From positions 558,001-622,000 of the forward strand of contig NZ_JACDXW010000002.1 in the NCBI RefSeq assembly GCF_020539505.1: a stretch of 64,000 bases of DNA, given 5' to 3'. Source of the stretch: Mesopusillimonas faecipullorum. GTDB taxonomy: Bacteria; Pseudomonadota; Gammaproteobacteria; Burkholderiales; Burkholderiaceae_B. The position numbers were made by a program, and so were the translations under genes. The notes beneath the pieces were generated by a model. The model worked only from the letters and a program-made list of their open reading frames with translations. It did not search any database and was not told where the DNA came from. Positions within the stretch are counted from its first letter, which is position 1. Each line of letters starts with the position of its first letter. Below, in pieces: positions 9,560 to 18,791 of this stretch.

Positions 9560-10586
9560 ACCGATAACGCTCCTGACGCTGCAGCGACTGCCAATCCGGC
9601 GCATCAAAACGTGGATGCAATCTGCGGATGCGATCTTGTGAAATCTCCGGCATGTCGAAGCTTAGGCGGCTTAATAGTTCGTCCGCCAGATCAGGACGAT
9701 TGCACACCAGCACCATATCGCAGCCCGCGCCCAAGGCCGCCTGTGCACGAGCCAGAATATCGCCGGCAACCGAAGCGCCTTCCATGGTGAGGTCGTCCGA
9801 GAACACCACACCATCGTAACGCAGTTGCCCGCGCAAAATGGACTGGATCCAGAAGGGGGAAAAACCCGCCGGTGCCTCATCCACTTCGGGATAAATGACG
9901 TGCGCCGGCATCACGGAGGGCAACACCATGTCGCCCAGCCAGCCATAAGGCGCCGCGTCTTCTCCCATGATTTCTTCCAGCGAACGCGTATCCACGGGGA
10001 TTTCGTGGTGCGAATCGGCCTGCACAAAGCCATGGCCGGGAAAATGCTTGCCGCAAGCGGCCATCCCTGCCAGCAGCAAACCTTGAGTCAAGGCACGAGC
10101 CAACATGGAAACAATTTGCGGGTCGCGGTGAAAGGCACGATCGCCAATGACACTGCTGACACCGTAATCCAGATCAAGCACTGGCGTAAAGCTAAGGTCG
10201 ACCCCACACGCACGCAACTCTGCGGCCAAAACATAGCCGGTTTCGGTAGCCAATCTCATGGCGGCCAGCGAGTCGTCCATCCAGATCTCACCCAATTGGC
10301 GCATGGCGGGTAAAGGGGTGAAGCCATCGGTACGGAAGCGCTGAACACGACCGCCTTCGTGATCCACTGCGATCAGTAGGGGCTCGGCACGGCAAGCGTG
10401 TATCTCAGCGCACAATGCCGTCAACTGTTCGCGGCTTTCAAAGTTTCGTGCGAACAAAATCACGCCCCCCACCAGCGGATGTTGCAGACGCTGTATTTCG
10501 TGCTCGGTCAGGCGGGTGGCCTGCACGTCAACCATGACGGGACCAGGCGGAAGAAGAGGCGCAGCGTTGGCGGAATGGTTCGTCAT
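9522..10586 (-). CDS. nagZ: Beta-N-acetylhexosaminidase NagZ
   Basis: A cytoplasmic glycoside hydrolase family 3 enzyme that removes N-acetylglucosamine from recycled muropeptides. The 354-residue protein has [12 protein letters not shown], the GH3 signature KHFPGHG at 180-186 followed by the catalytic Asp/His pair in DSHHE, and the nucleophile aspartate in SDDLTMEGA near 264. It has no signal peptide, as expected. The end overlaps uvrC, and acpS lies 55 bases upstream, matching the usual acpS-nagZ neighbourhood in betaproteobacteria. Confidence 0.97.
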   Translation of the reverse strand: MTNHSANAAPLLPPGPVMVDVQATRLTEHEIQRLQHPLVGGVILFARNFESREQLTALCAEIHACRAEPLLIAVDHEGGRVQRFRTDGFTPLPAMRQLGEIWMDDSLAAMRLATETGYVLAAELRACGVDLSFTPVLDLDYGVSSVIGDRAFHRDPQIVSMLARALTQGLLLAGMAACGKHFPGHGFVQADSHHEIPVDTRSLEEIMGEDAAPYGWLGDMVLPSVMPAHVIYPEVDEAPAGFSPFWIQSILRGQLRYDGVVFSDDLTMEGASVAGDILARAQAALGAGCDMVLVCNRPDLADELLSRLSFDMPEISQDRIRRLHPRFDAPDWQSLQRQERYRYARDLQSQIISG

Positions 10587-10641
10587 GCGGGGAAACTCTG
10601 GGTAGTCTTATGAATATGGGAGATGGGTTAAGGCTGATGGC

Positions 10642-11094
10642 CTAGGCTTGCGCCCAAGGGGTTTCGCGTACAGCGGGCTTATGCTCGATAACGACAAAAG
10701 CCATGGCCAAGTCGAATTCGTCGGTGAGCGATACGTGAGCGGCGCCAAACCGTTCGGCGCACCATTGCGCCAAAGGGTCGGACAACTTTACCAGCGGACG
10801 CCCCCCGGCCTGATTCAGGGTTTGCATCAAAGGCCAGCTCATGGGGCTGTGCATGCCTAAACCGATGGCCTTGGAAAATGCTTCCTTCGCCGCAAAGCGT
10901 GTGGCTAGATAACGCATGCCACGCGAAGCATCACGCTGCAATCGGCCATGAAAAACCTCAAGCTCTTGCTCGCCCAGAATACGCCGGGCAAAGCGTTCAC
11001 CCTGCCGTTCGTAAGCGCGTGCGATACGTTCGACACGAACAACATCGGTACCTATGCCGGCGATGGCGGCGGGCAAGCCGCCAGGCAGATTCAT
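10642..11094 (-). CDS. acpS: Holo-[acyl-carrier-protein] synthase
   Basis: AcpS transfers 4'-phosphopantetheine from CoA to acyl carrier protein. The 150-residue product carries GIGTDVV near residue 14 with the magnesium-binding Asp17, and the second signature FAAKEAFSKAIG near 70. The ATG at 11094 (MNLPGGLPAA) gives the usual length; it lies 4 bases after the end of the PaaG-like gene. PdxJ, the common upstream partner, is not here; the crotonase gene occupies that place. Confidence 0.96.
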   Translation of the reverse strand: MNLPGGLPAAIAGIGTDVVRVERIARAYERQGERFARRILGEQELEVFHGRLQRDASRGMRYLATRFAAKEAFSKAIGLGMHSPMSWPLMQTLNQAGGRPLVKLSDPLAQWCAERFGAAHVSLTDEFDLAMAFVVIEHKPAVRETPWAQA

Positions 11095-11098
11095 CGCC

Positions 11099-11887
11099 TT
11101 ACTCGCCGCGGAACGAAGGATTGCGCTTTTCCATGAAAGCGCGCACGCCCTCGCCATAATCGGCGCTGTGGCCCAATTCGCGCATCAGGTTCTTTTCAAG
11201 ATCAAGCTGCTGCGCCAAGGTGTTGTCGAGGCTGCTGTTCAAGGCTTGCTTGATGGCAGCGAGGCCTTTGGTGGGAGCCTGCGCAAAATGTGCGGCTAAC
11301 TCATCAAGGCGCGCATCGAATGCTTCATCAGCCACACACTCCCAGATCAACCCCCACTGCTCGGCTTTCTGGGCACTGAGTTTGTCACCCAATAAAGACA
11401 AGCCCATGGCGCGGGCCGAACCCACCAGGCGCGGCAGAGCATACGTGCCGCCGGTATCAGGCAAGAGGCCAAGCCGGCAAAACGGCTGGATGAAGCTGGC
11501 GCTGGCTTTGGCAATGACGATGTCCCCGGCCAAGGCCAGGTTGGCGCCGGCACCGGCTGCCACACCGTTCACACCCACCACCACCGGCATGGGCAAGGCC
11601 TTCAGGCGGGTTACCAAGGGAATATAGTAATTCTCGAGGCTTGCGCCCAGGTCGGGCGGGGGGGCACCTTCTTTTACCACCCGCAAAGAGAGATCTTGGC
11701 CCGCACAAAACGCCCTACCGCTTCCGGTCAGAACCAGCACCCGGGCGCCTTCGCTTTCCACGCGCCCTAAAGCGTGCGCTAATTCCTCATGCATGGTGGG
11801 CGTAAAAGCGTTGAGCTTATCGGGCCTATGCAAACTGATGCGAGCCATGCCTGCATCAAGGGTGAACAATATGTTCTCGTAGTTCAT
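11099..11887 (-). CDS. paaG: PaaG-like 1,2-epoxyphenylacetyl-CoA isomerase / enoyl-CoA isomerase
   Basis: A 262-residue crotonase-fold protein, the same length as Escherichia coli PaaG, which isomerises ring-epoxide phenylacetyl-CoA to an oxepin and also shifts enoyl-CoA double bonds. It has FCAGQDLS, the oxyanion-hole region GAGANLAL, and GLLPDTGGT with the isomerase-type aspartate. The two glutamates of true hydratases are replaced (Asn in GAGAN, Phe in QPF), fitting isomerase rather than hydratase chemistry. No other paa genes are nearby; it is placed tightly before acpS and 21 bases after orn. Confidence 0.82.
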   Translation of the reverse strand: MNYENILFTLDAGMARISLHRPDKLNAFTPTMHEELAHALGRVESEGARVLVLTGSGRAFCAGQDLSLRVVKEGAPPPDLGASLENYYIPLVTRLKALPMPVVVGVNGVAAGAGANLALAGDIVIAKASASFIQPFCRLGLLPDTGGTYALPRLVGSARAMGLSLLGDKLSAQKAEQWGLIWECVADEAFDARLDELAAHFAQAPTKGLAAIKQALNSSLDNTLAQQLDLEKNLMRELGHSADYGEGVRAFMEKRNPSFRGE

Positions 11888-11908
11888 GTCGTCCTCTTTG
11901 GGGCAGCT

Positions 11909-12454
11909 TTACAGCTTGATGAAGTGTTCGCGGTAATGCTTAAGTTCGTCTATGGATTCGTAGATATCCGCCAAGGCCTCATGCCGGCTTTGCTTGGCAA
12001 AAGAGCGATAAACCTCAGGCTTCCAACGCAAGGCCAACTCTTTGAGCGTGCTGACGTCAAGGTTGCGGTAATGAAAGAAAGCTTCCAAGCGCGGCATGTA
12101 TTTAACCAGGAAGCGACGGTCCTGGCCTACGGTATTGCCACATAGCGGCGATTTGCCGGAGGGCACGTGCTGAGCCAAAAAGGCCAGCAGTTCCGTCTCG
12201 GCCTGCTCTTCCGTCAAGGTAGAAGCTTTTACCTTTTCGATGAGGCCGCTTTTACCATGGGTGCCTTTGTTCCAGGCATCCATGGCATCGAGAAGCTCGT
12301 CGCTTTGATGTATGACCATGACCGGCCCTTCAGCCACCACGGTGAGGTCGGGTTCAGTAATCACCACGGCCGCCTCGATGATGCGCTCTTTCTCCGGGTC
12401 CAGCCCGGTCATTTCGAGGTCTAGCCAAACCAGGCGCTGTGCGTTCGCTGACAT
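11909..12454 (-). CDS. orn: Oligoribonuclease
   Basis: Orn is the 3'-5' exonuclease that clears two-residue RNA (nanoRNA, pGpG). The 181-residue protein is a DEDDh exonuclease: [12 protein letters not shown] supplies D12 and E14, [11 protein letters not shown] the second Asp region, and SRHEALADI the final His and Asp. The ATG at 12454 is the usual N-terminus and is divergent from the Ste24-type protease gene 72 bases away, so the short gap must hold both promoters. Confidence 0.97.
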   Translation of the reverse strand: MSANAQRLVWLDLEMTGLDPEKERIIEAAVVITEPDLTVVAEGPVMVIHQSDELLDAMDAWNKGTHGKSGLIEKVKASTLTEEQAETELLAFLAQHVPSGKSPLCGNTVGQDRRFLVKYMPRLEAFFHYRNLDVSTLKELALRWKPEVYRSFAKQSRHEALADIYESIDELKHYREHFIKL

Positions 12455-12526
12455 ATGTATCAAGCCGCCTATAATGCAGAAATACGGAAAACAGCGATTG
12501 TCGCATACCGCCGGGCCTCCCCCTCT

Positions 12527-13789
12527 ATGTTCACTATCTGGTTCATCGTCTTCTTGGCTGCCAGCCTGCTTACCCACGCTTGGCTGTCGCTACGCCAGAT
12601 TCGCCACGTAGCGCTGCACCGCAATCAAGTACCTGCGGTGTTCGCCGAGCGTATACGCCTGGCCAGCCACCAGCGCGCCGCAGACTACACGCACGCCAAA
12701 ATGCAATTGAGCTTGGCGGAATCCTTTGTAAGCGCCGCCCTGCTTATCGTCTTTACACTTTTGGGTCTGCTGCAATGGCTAGACATACGCATGGCCCAAA
12801 TCTTTGATAACGAGCTACTGCGTCAGATGGCACTGGTTGCGTCTGTCGCCGTGATCAGTAGTTTGGTCAGCCTGCCTTTTGCACTCTGGCGTCGCTTCAA
12901 ACTGGATGAGCGCTTTGGCTTCAACCGCATGACACCCGCCCTATTCATATCAGACGCCCTCAAAAGCCTGTTGATTTCCATAGTGCTGGGCGCACCGCTA
13001 CTGGCGCTCATTCTTTGGGTCATGGATAACGCCGGCCCCGCTTGGGCTTGGTGGGCCTGGGGCATCTGGGTAGCCTTCAATCTGCTCATTCTGTGGCTGT
13101 TTCCTACCGTTATTGCGCCTTTGTTCAACAAGTTCACGCCGCTTGAAGACTCGGTTGTCGCTGAACGCGTACAGAAGCTGGCACAACGCTGTGGCTTCGC
13201 CCTAAATGGCATTTTTGTCATGGACGGCTCCAAGCGCTCGGCGCATGGCAATGCTTATTTCACAGGTTTCGGCAAAGCTCGCCGCATCGTGTTTTTCGAT
13301 ACCCTGCTTAATCGCCTGAACGCTGACGAGATCGAAGCCGTTTTGGCGCACGAATTAGGGCACTTCAAGCATCGCCATATTCTTAAGCGCATGGTTGCTA
13401 CTTTTTTGGGCGCGCTGGTGTTTCTACAGGTGCTGGCATGGCTGTCGCAACAAACGTGGTTCTACACCGGCCTGGGCGTCATGCCTCAATTGGGTCGCTC
13501 TAACAGCGGCATGGCGCTGGTGCTGTTTTTCTTGGTCGTCCCCGTCTTCACCTTTTGGGTTTCCCCATTGGCCGCTTGGTTTTCCCGTAAAGACGAATTC
13601 CAAGCCGATCAATATGCCGCATCGCAAGCGCCAGCCACCGCCTTGGTGTCCGCCTTGGTCAAGCTATACGACGACAATGCGGCTACGCTGACTCCCGACC
13701 CTCTTTATTCCGCCTACCACGATAGCCACCCCCCCGCGATGATACGCATAGCGCGCCTGCAGCAACAGTTGCCTGTCCATGGCAGCTAA
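12527..13789 (+). CDS. M48A (Ste24-type) membrane metalloprotease
   Basis: A 420-residue CAAX-prenyl-protease-1-like zinc protease of the inner membrane. It has several hydrophobic helices, the stretch [18 protein letters not shown] common to Ste24 and HtpX relatives, the zinc site HELGH at 275-279 followed by FKHRH, and the third ligand region [11 protein letters not shown]. Bacterial members are thought to act in membrane protein quality control. The ATG at 12527 removes a non-conserved upstream extension overlapping the orn promoter. The last 11 bases overlap rsgA. Confidence 0.93.
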   Translation: MFTIWFIVFLAASLLTHAWLSLRQIRHVALHRNQVPAVFAERIRLASHQRAADYTHAKMQLSLAESFVSAALLIVFTLLGLLQWLDIRMAQIFDNELLRQMALVASVAVISSLVSLPFALWRRFKLDERFGFNRMTPALFISDALKSLLISIVLGAPLLALILWVMDNAGPAWAWWAWGIWVAFNLLILWLFPTVIAPLFNKFTPLEDSVVAERVQKLAQRCGFALNGIFVMDGSKRSAHGNAYFTGFGKARRIVFFDTLLNRLNADEIEAVLAHELGHFKHRHILKRMVATFLGALVFLQVLAWLSQQTWFYTGLGVMPQLGRSNSGMALVLFFLVVPVFTFWVSPLAAWFSRKDEFQADQYAASQAPATALVSALVKLYDDNAATLTPDPLYSAYHDSHPPAMIRIARLQQQLPVHGS

Positions 13790-14729
13790 GCCCGCTTCCC
13801 GGCGGCTTGCCGCTACCGCACAAGCCCAGCCAACGCTTAACACTGGCGTGGTCACCGCCGCTCACGGGCGGCATTACATTGTCGAGTTGGCAGATGGCAC
13901 GTCCAGACAATGCTTTACTCGTGGAAAAAAAAGCGATGTGGCTGTAGGCGACGGTGTAGAGATTCAGTTTCAGGGGGAGGCTGAGGGCGTCATCCAGGCT
14001 ATCCAGCCCCGACGCAACCTGCTGTACCGATCCGACGAGCAACGCAGCAAACTATTTGCGGCCAACCTCGACCAGCTATTGCTGGTCATTGCGGGCGAGC
14101 CCCCTTTTTCCAGCGAGCTACTAGGCCGCGCCTTGGTGGCTGCCCATAGCGTCGACATCACGCCCATCATTCTGCTGAATAAGGCTGACTTACCCGAGAG
14201 TACCGCACGCGCCAAAAACCAGTTGCAGGCCTTAACGGGCGCCGAGCCGCCTCTTACACTAGAAGTCAGCGCGCAAGACGCAGATGACTTGCGCACTCGC
14301 CTTGGCCCCCTTTTGGCTGGGCGCCGCAGCCTTTTGCTGGGCCAAAGCGGTATGGGTAAATCTACGCTGCTCAATGCCTTGGTACCCGATGCAGGTGCCG
14401 CCACTCAAACTCATTCTGTCGCCCTTGACGCCGGTCGCCACACCACTACTCATACGCGGCTTTATCACTTACCTGATAACGGGGGAGAACTCATAGATTC
14501 CCCTGGCTTCCAGAACTTCGGCTTGGCACATCTATCGGCAGAACAAGTGGTGCAGGGTTTCCCTGCCTTTACGGCGCATATCGCCAATTGCCGCTTTTAT
14601 AACTGCACGCACCGACACGAACCCGGCTGCGGTGTCTTGGCAGCCTTGGCTGAAGGTACTGTGCCGGAAGCCCAGCACAAGCTCTACGAACGCATCCTGC
14701 TAGAGAACGAGGCGGCGCAGCGGTATTGA
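13779..14729 (+). CDS. rsgA: Small ribosomal subunit biogenesis GTPase RsgA
   Basis: RsgA is a circularly permuted GTPase that checks late maturation of the 30S subunit. The 316-residue protein has an N-terminal OB fold, then G4 (NKAD, 134-137) before G1 (GQSGMGKST, from 188) and G3 (DSPGF), which is the permuted order. The C-terminal zinc knuckle reads ANCRFYNCTHRHEPGC. The start overlaps the protease gene by 11 bases, implying one operon. Confidence 0.97.
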   Translation: MAAKPASRRLAATAQAQPTLNTGVVTAAHGRHYIVELADGTSRQCFTRGKKSDVAVGDGVEIQFQGEAEGVIQAIQPRRNLLYRSDEQRSKLFAANLDQLLLVIAGEPPFSSELLGRALVAAHSVDITPIILLNKADLPESTARAKNQLQALTGAEPPLTLEVSAQDADDLRTRLGPLLAGRRSLLLGQSGMGKSTLLNALVPDAGAATQTHSVALDAGRHTTTHTRLYHLPDNGGELIDSPGFQNFGLAHLSAEQVVQGFPAFTAHIANCRFYNCTHRHEPGCGVLAALAEGTVPEAQHKLYERILLENEAAQRY

Positions 14730-14770
14730 GTGGCATTTGGTTTGTCCAGTCGGCACCGCCGCCACACGAC

Positions 14771-14799
14771 GGGCTGCTAAATCAGCAGCCCATCGTTTT
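14771..14799. terminator. Terminator hairpin between convergent rsgA and tannase genes
   Basis: GGGCTGCT and AGCAGCCC form an 8-base perfect stem with a 5-base loop, followed on the plus strand by ATCGTTTTA. It lies 41 bases after the rsgA stop and 12 bases past the tannase stop, so it can serve both genes. Confidence 0.7.
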
Positions 14800-14803
14800 A
14801 CCC

Positions 14804-16498
14804 TTACTCCGCTGCTACGCAGCTAAAGTTTTCCGCTTCATCCGTACTTCCGTTTCCGTTGTGGCGAGCCACCAAGGGATACACGCACAGAGGACGGGTA
14901 CGCTCTACGCCTTCGGCGGGTTTGTTGTCCACAAACTTGGTGGCAACGATTTCAGCCGGCTCGACGCCTTCTTCCGCCCATTGCATCAATGCACGGAAGA
15001 TGTCTTGTTTGGCATCTTGCGGCACAACGCCACTGCTGCCTTGGCCAAAGTGGTTAGGTCCGTCTCCACCACCGCAGTGAGCCAAACCAGGCACCATATA
15101 CAGCTTGGCGAAGTCGTCTACCTCGGAACGTCCGCCCATGTGCTCAACGACGTTATCGTAATAGCGTATGGTGCCGCGCGGCATGATGACCGGGTCAGCC
15201 CAGCCGTGGTACATGATCAGCTTGCCGCCACGTGCTTTGAAGCGGCTCAAGTCAGGATTGTCAGTACCGATGACGGGGTTGACCTTAGCCACGGTTTCAT
15301 CGAAGAAGGCCCCGTAGTTGTCATAAGTCAGTGTCTTCCAATCCCAGTCCGGGTCGTAGTACACCCAATATTTGGGTTGCTCAACAGCAATATTGAAAGG
15401 CGTGGCACCTGCCAAAGCAAAACCGCCGCCCAACACAGCGTCCCGCTCCAAGCCTGGCCAGAGCAACGTTCCGTCGACCGAGCGTGCGCCATCCCAAATC
15501 TTCTCGATAGCACCGGCTTCGGCAGGCGTCAGGCAGGTGTCGTCACTGCACCCCGCATACGTCAGGTCAGGAATCCGGGAAGGCTGGAACTCACAACTGC
15601 GCGGATCATCGATGACACCGTCTTCGACCCCATCTTGCGCATCGCACGACGCAATAGCGCGAGCCGTGGCCAACTGCAGTTTGGCATTGGCTATAGGTTC
15701 ACCCACGTCGTGATGCATGACCACTTGAGGCCAAATCTGGTAGGCCTGGAAGCGATCCCAGTGAATGGCAGGGGCACCGGCCAAAATCGCATCGTAGTCG
15801 TCAGGATAGCGCTGGGCCATCATCAGCCCTTGCCGCCCACCGGTAGAGCAGCCATACCAATACGATTTCGATGGGTCTTGATCGTAGTAGGCCTTGGTTA
15901 ACTGCTTACCTATCACCGCCATGAGATGCTCGCTGCGGAAGGCAAAATCTTCTTGCAACTGCACATTGGGCTTACCAGGCTCAAGCATGCCGAACGCGCC
16001 TCCGACGCTGGCCTCATGCCCGGTATCGGTCTGCACACCTACGAACCCTTGCTTAACCGAGTCCGAGGCCACGCCCACTTGACCCGCGTAGCCACCTCCG
16101 CCTTCAGAGCGGAACCGGCCATTCCAGCTGCCATCAGAAGGCATGGAAACCCAGATATTGATTTCGGGGTCTACGTGTACTTTAACCAAGCAAAACTCTT
16201 TGCTGCTACCGCCATCAAGCGCTACTGTCTCAAGACTGGTTTCAAGAATACTGGCTTTGAACCCCTTCGAAGGATCGTCATCCGTAGTCAAGGCTGTCGC
16301 TCCAACACCCGCCATCGTGCACTCCAGAGTCGGGGCAATCGCTACTTCTTCCCCGGGACCAGGGCCAGGATCCGGATTCGGCGTCCCGCCGTCGGTATCT
16401 CCGTCGCCGCTACTTCCTCCGCACGCTGCCAAAATAGCTGCGCTTAACGCAGCCCCAACCAATTTGGCCAGCCTATAACGTGCCTGATGCTTGTGCAT
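14804..16498 (-). CDS. Secreted lipoprotein of the tannase/feruloyl esterase family
   Basis: A 564-residue serine esterase. It starts with a lipoprotein signal peptide ending LAAC (Cys26), then a low-complexity Gly/Asp/Pro linker to about residue 52. The tannase-family CS-D-HC arrangement is visible: GCSTGG at 216-221 (Cys217, catalytic Ser218), an Asp in MYHGWADPVI, and the His-Cys pair in VPGLAHCGGG. The family includes tannases, feruloyl esterases and the polyester-derived MHETase, so the substrate is an ester of an aromatic acid, but which one is open. It stands alone, convergent with rsgA, with a 200-base A+T-rich upstream region. Confidence 0.87.
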   Translation of the reverse strand: MHKHQARYRLAKLVGAALSAAILAACGGSSGDGDTDGGTPNPDPGPGPGEEVAIAPTLECTMAGVGATALTTDDDPSKGFKASILETSLETVALDGGSSKEFCLVKVHVDPEINIWVSMPSDGSWNGRFRSEGGGGYAGQVGVASDSVKQGFVGVQTDTGHEASVGGAFGMLEPGKPNVQLQEDFAFRSEHLMAVIGKQLTKAYYDQDPSKSYWYGCSTGGRQGLMMAQRYPDDYDAILAGAPAIHWDRFQAYQIWPQVVMHHDVGEPIANAKLQLATARAIASCDAQDGVEDGVIDDPRSCEFQPSRIPDLTYAGCSDDTCLTPAEAGAIEKIWDGARSVDGTLLWPGLERDAVLGGGFALAGATPFNIAVEQPKYWVYYDPDWDWKTLTYDNYGAFFDETVAKVNPVIGTDNPDLSRFKARGGKLIMYHGWADPVIMPRGTIRYYDNVVEHMGGRSEVDDFAKLYMVPGLAHCGGGDGPNHFGQGSSGVVPQDAKQDIFRALMQWAEEGVEPAEIVATKFVDNKPAEGVERTRPLCVYPLVARHNGNGSTDEAENFSCVAAE

Positions 16499-16698
16499 GT
16501 CTCCACCTCTTCTGTTGTGAACAAAACTTGATTTTCTTGCTTTTATAACGGCAACTTAAACGCTGTTTAAAAAGTTCAACATGCAAACTATATCAAGCTC
16601 ACCCATTGCTAAACATAGGGTAAACACTAGAAACTGAAAGGGAAGGTTGCAAGCAATGCAAGGAGGAAAAACAGCCGAATGCCCCGAAGGACAATTGA

Positions 16699-17436
16699 CT
16701 AGACGCGCTCGGCGGCGGCTAGATAGTGATAGAAGTTGCGCAAGAGCGCAGCCGTTGCGCCCCAGATGAAATAGTTGCGCCAGCGCATGGAGAAGTAAAA
16801 GCGATGACCACCGCCAGGTAAGTTGGCGCTATGCAAAGCATGATTCGCAGGGTTCATCAGGAAGGCCAAAGGCACCTCGAAAACCTCTGCCACCTCTGAG
16901 GCATCCGGCGCCACGGAAAAACCAGGCATGACATAAGCAATGACGGGCTTCATGGAAAAGCGCGTCGAAGTCAAAAAGCCAGGTTGAGTACCCAGGATCT
17001 GGATGAACTCACGCGAGACGCCGATTTCTTCCCAGGTTTCACGCAAGGCCGCCTCTACGGGTGTGCCATCGAAGGTTTCAATACGCCCTCCGGGAAAGGC
17101 AATTTGCCCCCCATGATCGGAAAGATGAATTGAGCGACGCGTGAGAATAACGTGCAGTCCCTCGGGCCGTTGTACCAAAGGTAGACAAACCGCAGCACGA
17201 ACGATTTCGTCACTCGGCGCCTGAGCATCGACTTGAAAGGACTCAGTAAATACGGGCTCGACCTGCCAGGCAACCGGCCGGCGAAAAGCCGCGCGGATGA
17301 AGTCGAGCTGAAGAGATTCGTTGCGCAAAGGCGACAACTCTTGAGAAACCGCAACGACAGGCTGAACCTCGGGGTCAAACCCCGCCGGATTGCCCTGGCG
17401 TGTTGTTGGTGTTGGCGGAACCATCTGTTGCGGCAT
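16699..17436 (-). CDS. Nudix hydrolase, CoA pyrophosphatase (NudL type)
   Basis: A 245-residue Nudix enzyme likely to cleave CoA to 4'-phosphopantetheine and 3',5'-ADP. It has the CoA-specific motif ILTRRS...GGQIAFPGG directly before the Nudix box GGRIETFDG...REXWEEIG (about residues 120-150). I chose the ATG at 17436, which has AGGG in front; a GTG further up at 17460 lies inside the hairpin that follows rplS and is unlikely. A non-conserved N-terminal region of about 90 residues precedes the Nudix fold, longer than in E. coli NudL. Confidence 0.88.
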   Translation of the reverse strand: MPQQMVPPTPTTRQGNPAGFDPEVQPVVAVSQELSPLRNESLQLDFIRAAFRRPVAWQVEPVFTESFQVDAQAPSDEIVRAAVCLPLVQRPEGLHVILTRRSIHLSDHGGQIAFPGGRIETFDGTPVEAALRETWEEIGVSREFIQILGTQPGFLTSTRFSMKPVIAYVMPGFSVAPDASEVAEVFEVPLAFLMNPANHALHSANLPGGGHRFYFSMRWRNYFIWGATAALLRNFYHYLAAAERV

Positions 17437-17453
17437 ATACCCTGAATACAGCA

Positions 17454-17474
17454 AAGGCACCCCTCGGGTGCCTT
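17454..17474 (-). terminator. Hairpin after rplS
   Basis: AAGGCACCC and GGGTGCCTT form a 9-base perfect stem with a 3-base loop, 47 bases beyond the rplS stop. The T run after it is short, so it may only partly end transcription into the Nudix gene. Confidence 0.6.
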
Positions 17475-17520
17475 GCTGGTGATGCCTGGTTTGCTACCGT
17501 GGCGTAATGCGCGAAGCGAA

Positions 17521-17895
17521 TTACTTGTCGGTACGGCGAACCAGTTTTTCCTTGATGCGTGCAGACTTGCCCGAACGGCTACGCAGGTAATACAGTTTAG
17601 CACGGCGCACATCGCCACGACGCTTCACTTCGATGGAAGCGATTTGGGGCGAATACAGTTGGAACGTACGCTCGACGGCCTCGCCAGACGAGATTTTGCG
17701 AACGATGAAGGAGGAATTCAGGCCACGGCTGCGACGACCGATAACCACACCTTCGTAGGCCTGCACACGCTTACGAGTGCCTTCAACGACGTTGACATTG
17801 ACGACAACGGTGTCGCCAGGGCCAAACTCAGGCAAAGTTTTGCCTTCGGTCAGGCGGGTGATTTCTTCTTGTTCAAGTTTAGCGATCAAATCCAT
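17521..17895 (-). CDS. rplS: 50S ribosomal protein L19
   Basis: A 124-residue basic protein starting [12 protein letters not shown] with [38 protein letters not shown] and the tail [18 protein letters not shown], all typical of L19, which sits at the 30S-50S interface. In most proteobacteria rplS follows rpsP-rimM-trmD; here it begins the leftward unit, with lexA divergent on its other side, so the usual operon partners are elsewhere. Confidence 0.98.
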   Translation of the reverse strand: MDLIAKLEQEEITRLTEGKTLPEFGPGDTVVVNVNVVEGTRKRVQAYEGVVIGRRSRGLNSSFIVRKISSGEAVERTFQLYSPQIASIEVKRRGDVRRAKLYYLRSRSGKSARIKEKLVRRTDK

Positions 17896-18032
17896 AACAG
17901 GACTCCAATGTTCATCATACGCGCGCGGTTAATTCAGTATTCAAGCGCCGCCAGAGGATGAGTTACAAAGCCTGCCATTATAAGCTTTTTATGGCCATAT
18001 TGCATTTATGTTGTAGTTCGCGCACAATGATG

Positions 18033-18048
18033 CTGTATGAACATACAG
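18033..18048. promoter_or_regulatory. LexA (SOS) box
   Basis: CTGTATGAACATACAG is an almost perfect palindrome with the required CTGT-N8-ACAG ends, 11 bases upstream of the lexA ATG. It implies the usual self-repression of lexA. Confidence 0.93.
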
Positions 18049-18059
18049 TCCGGTGCGCC

Positions 18060-18725
18060 ATGTCATTCAAGCTCACAGAACGTCAACAACAGATTCTAGA
18101 TCTTATCCGCCACGAGATCGCTCGCGTGGGCTTCCCCCCTACGCGCGCAGAGATTGCACGCACACTGGGCTTTCGCTCTCCCAATGCCGCAGAAGACCAC
18201 CTCAAGGCACTGGCACGCAAAGGCGTCATCGAACTCACCGCCGGCGCATCGCGTGGCATACGCCTCACGCAACCCGACGCTGCCTCAGCCCCAACACCCA
18301 GCCCGGCCCGTCTTGTCACGCCCACACAGGCCAGCGCCTTCCTGCTGCCGCTGGTAGGTCGCGTCGCCGCAGGCCACCCCATTCTAGCCAGCGAACACGT
18401 CGAACGCGAAATCAGTGTCGAACCCAGTCTGTTTCAGCAAACCCCCGACTATCTTTTGCGCGTCAGGGGCGACAGCATGATCAACGCCGGCATCTTCGAT
18501 GGCGACCTGCTTGCCGTCAAGAAAGCCTCCGAAGCCCGTAATGGCCAAATTGTCGTCGCTCGCCTTGGCGACGAGGTCACCGTCAAACGATTTTCACGCC
18601 AAGGCCGCACACTCGAGCTACTAGCCGAAAATCCCTCGTACGCCCCCATACGCGTCACTGGCAACGATTCATTTGAACTAGAAGGCATTGCCGTCGGCCT
18701 TATACGCAATACGCCTTTGCACTGA
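18060..18725 (+). CDS. lexA: LexA repressor
   Basis: LexA represses the SOS regulon and cleaves itself when RecA filaments form. The 221-residue protein has the N-terminal winged helix (recognition region about 28-48, [17 protein letters not shown]), the Ala104-Gly105 cleavage site in RVAAGHPI, the serine in GDSM (Ser139) and the catalytic lysine in LLAVKKA (Lys155). The ATG at 18060 follows the SOS box by 11 bases; longer reading frames would pass through that box. It marks the left end of the G+C-rich catabolic block. Confidence 0.98.
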   Translation: MSFKLTERQQQILDLIRHEIARVGFPPTRAEIARTLGFRSPNAAEDHLKALARKGVIELTAGASRGIRLTQPDAASAPTPSPARLVTPTQASAFLLPLVGRVAAGHPILASEHVEREISVEPSLFQQTPDYLLRVRGDSMINAGIFDGDLLAVKKASEARNGQIVVARLGDEVTVKRFSRQGRTLELLAENPSYAPIRVTGNDSFELEGIAVGLIRNTPLH

Positions 18726-18734
18726 AGCGTCTGC

Positions 18735-18765
18735 GGCGCGCGGGGGGCGTTCTGCCCCGCGCGCC
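18735..18765. terminator. G+C-rich hairpin between lexA and the crotonase gene
   Basis: GGCGCGCGGGG and CCCCGCGCGCC form an 11-base perfect stem with a 9-base loop, 9 bases after the lexA stop and 26 bases past the convergent gene. No T run follows, so its strength as a terminator is uncertain. It coincides with the left edge of the G+C-rich block. Confidence 0.5.
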
Positions 18766-18791
18766 AGGCCGCCCTAGGGCCGGTCTGGGCT

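Noticed and set aside
14726-15901. 391-codon plus-strand open frame after rsgA
   Set aside because: Antisense to the tannase-family gene; no ribosome site or domain motif.
17437-17460. GTG start adding eight residues to the Nudix protein
   Set aside because: The GTG lies inside the hairpin behind rplS; the ATG at 17436 has a better ribosome site.
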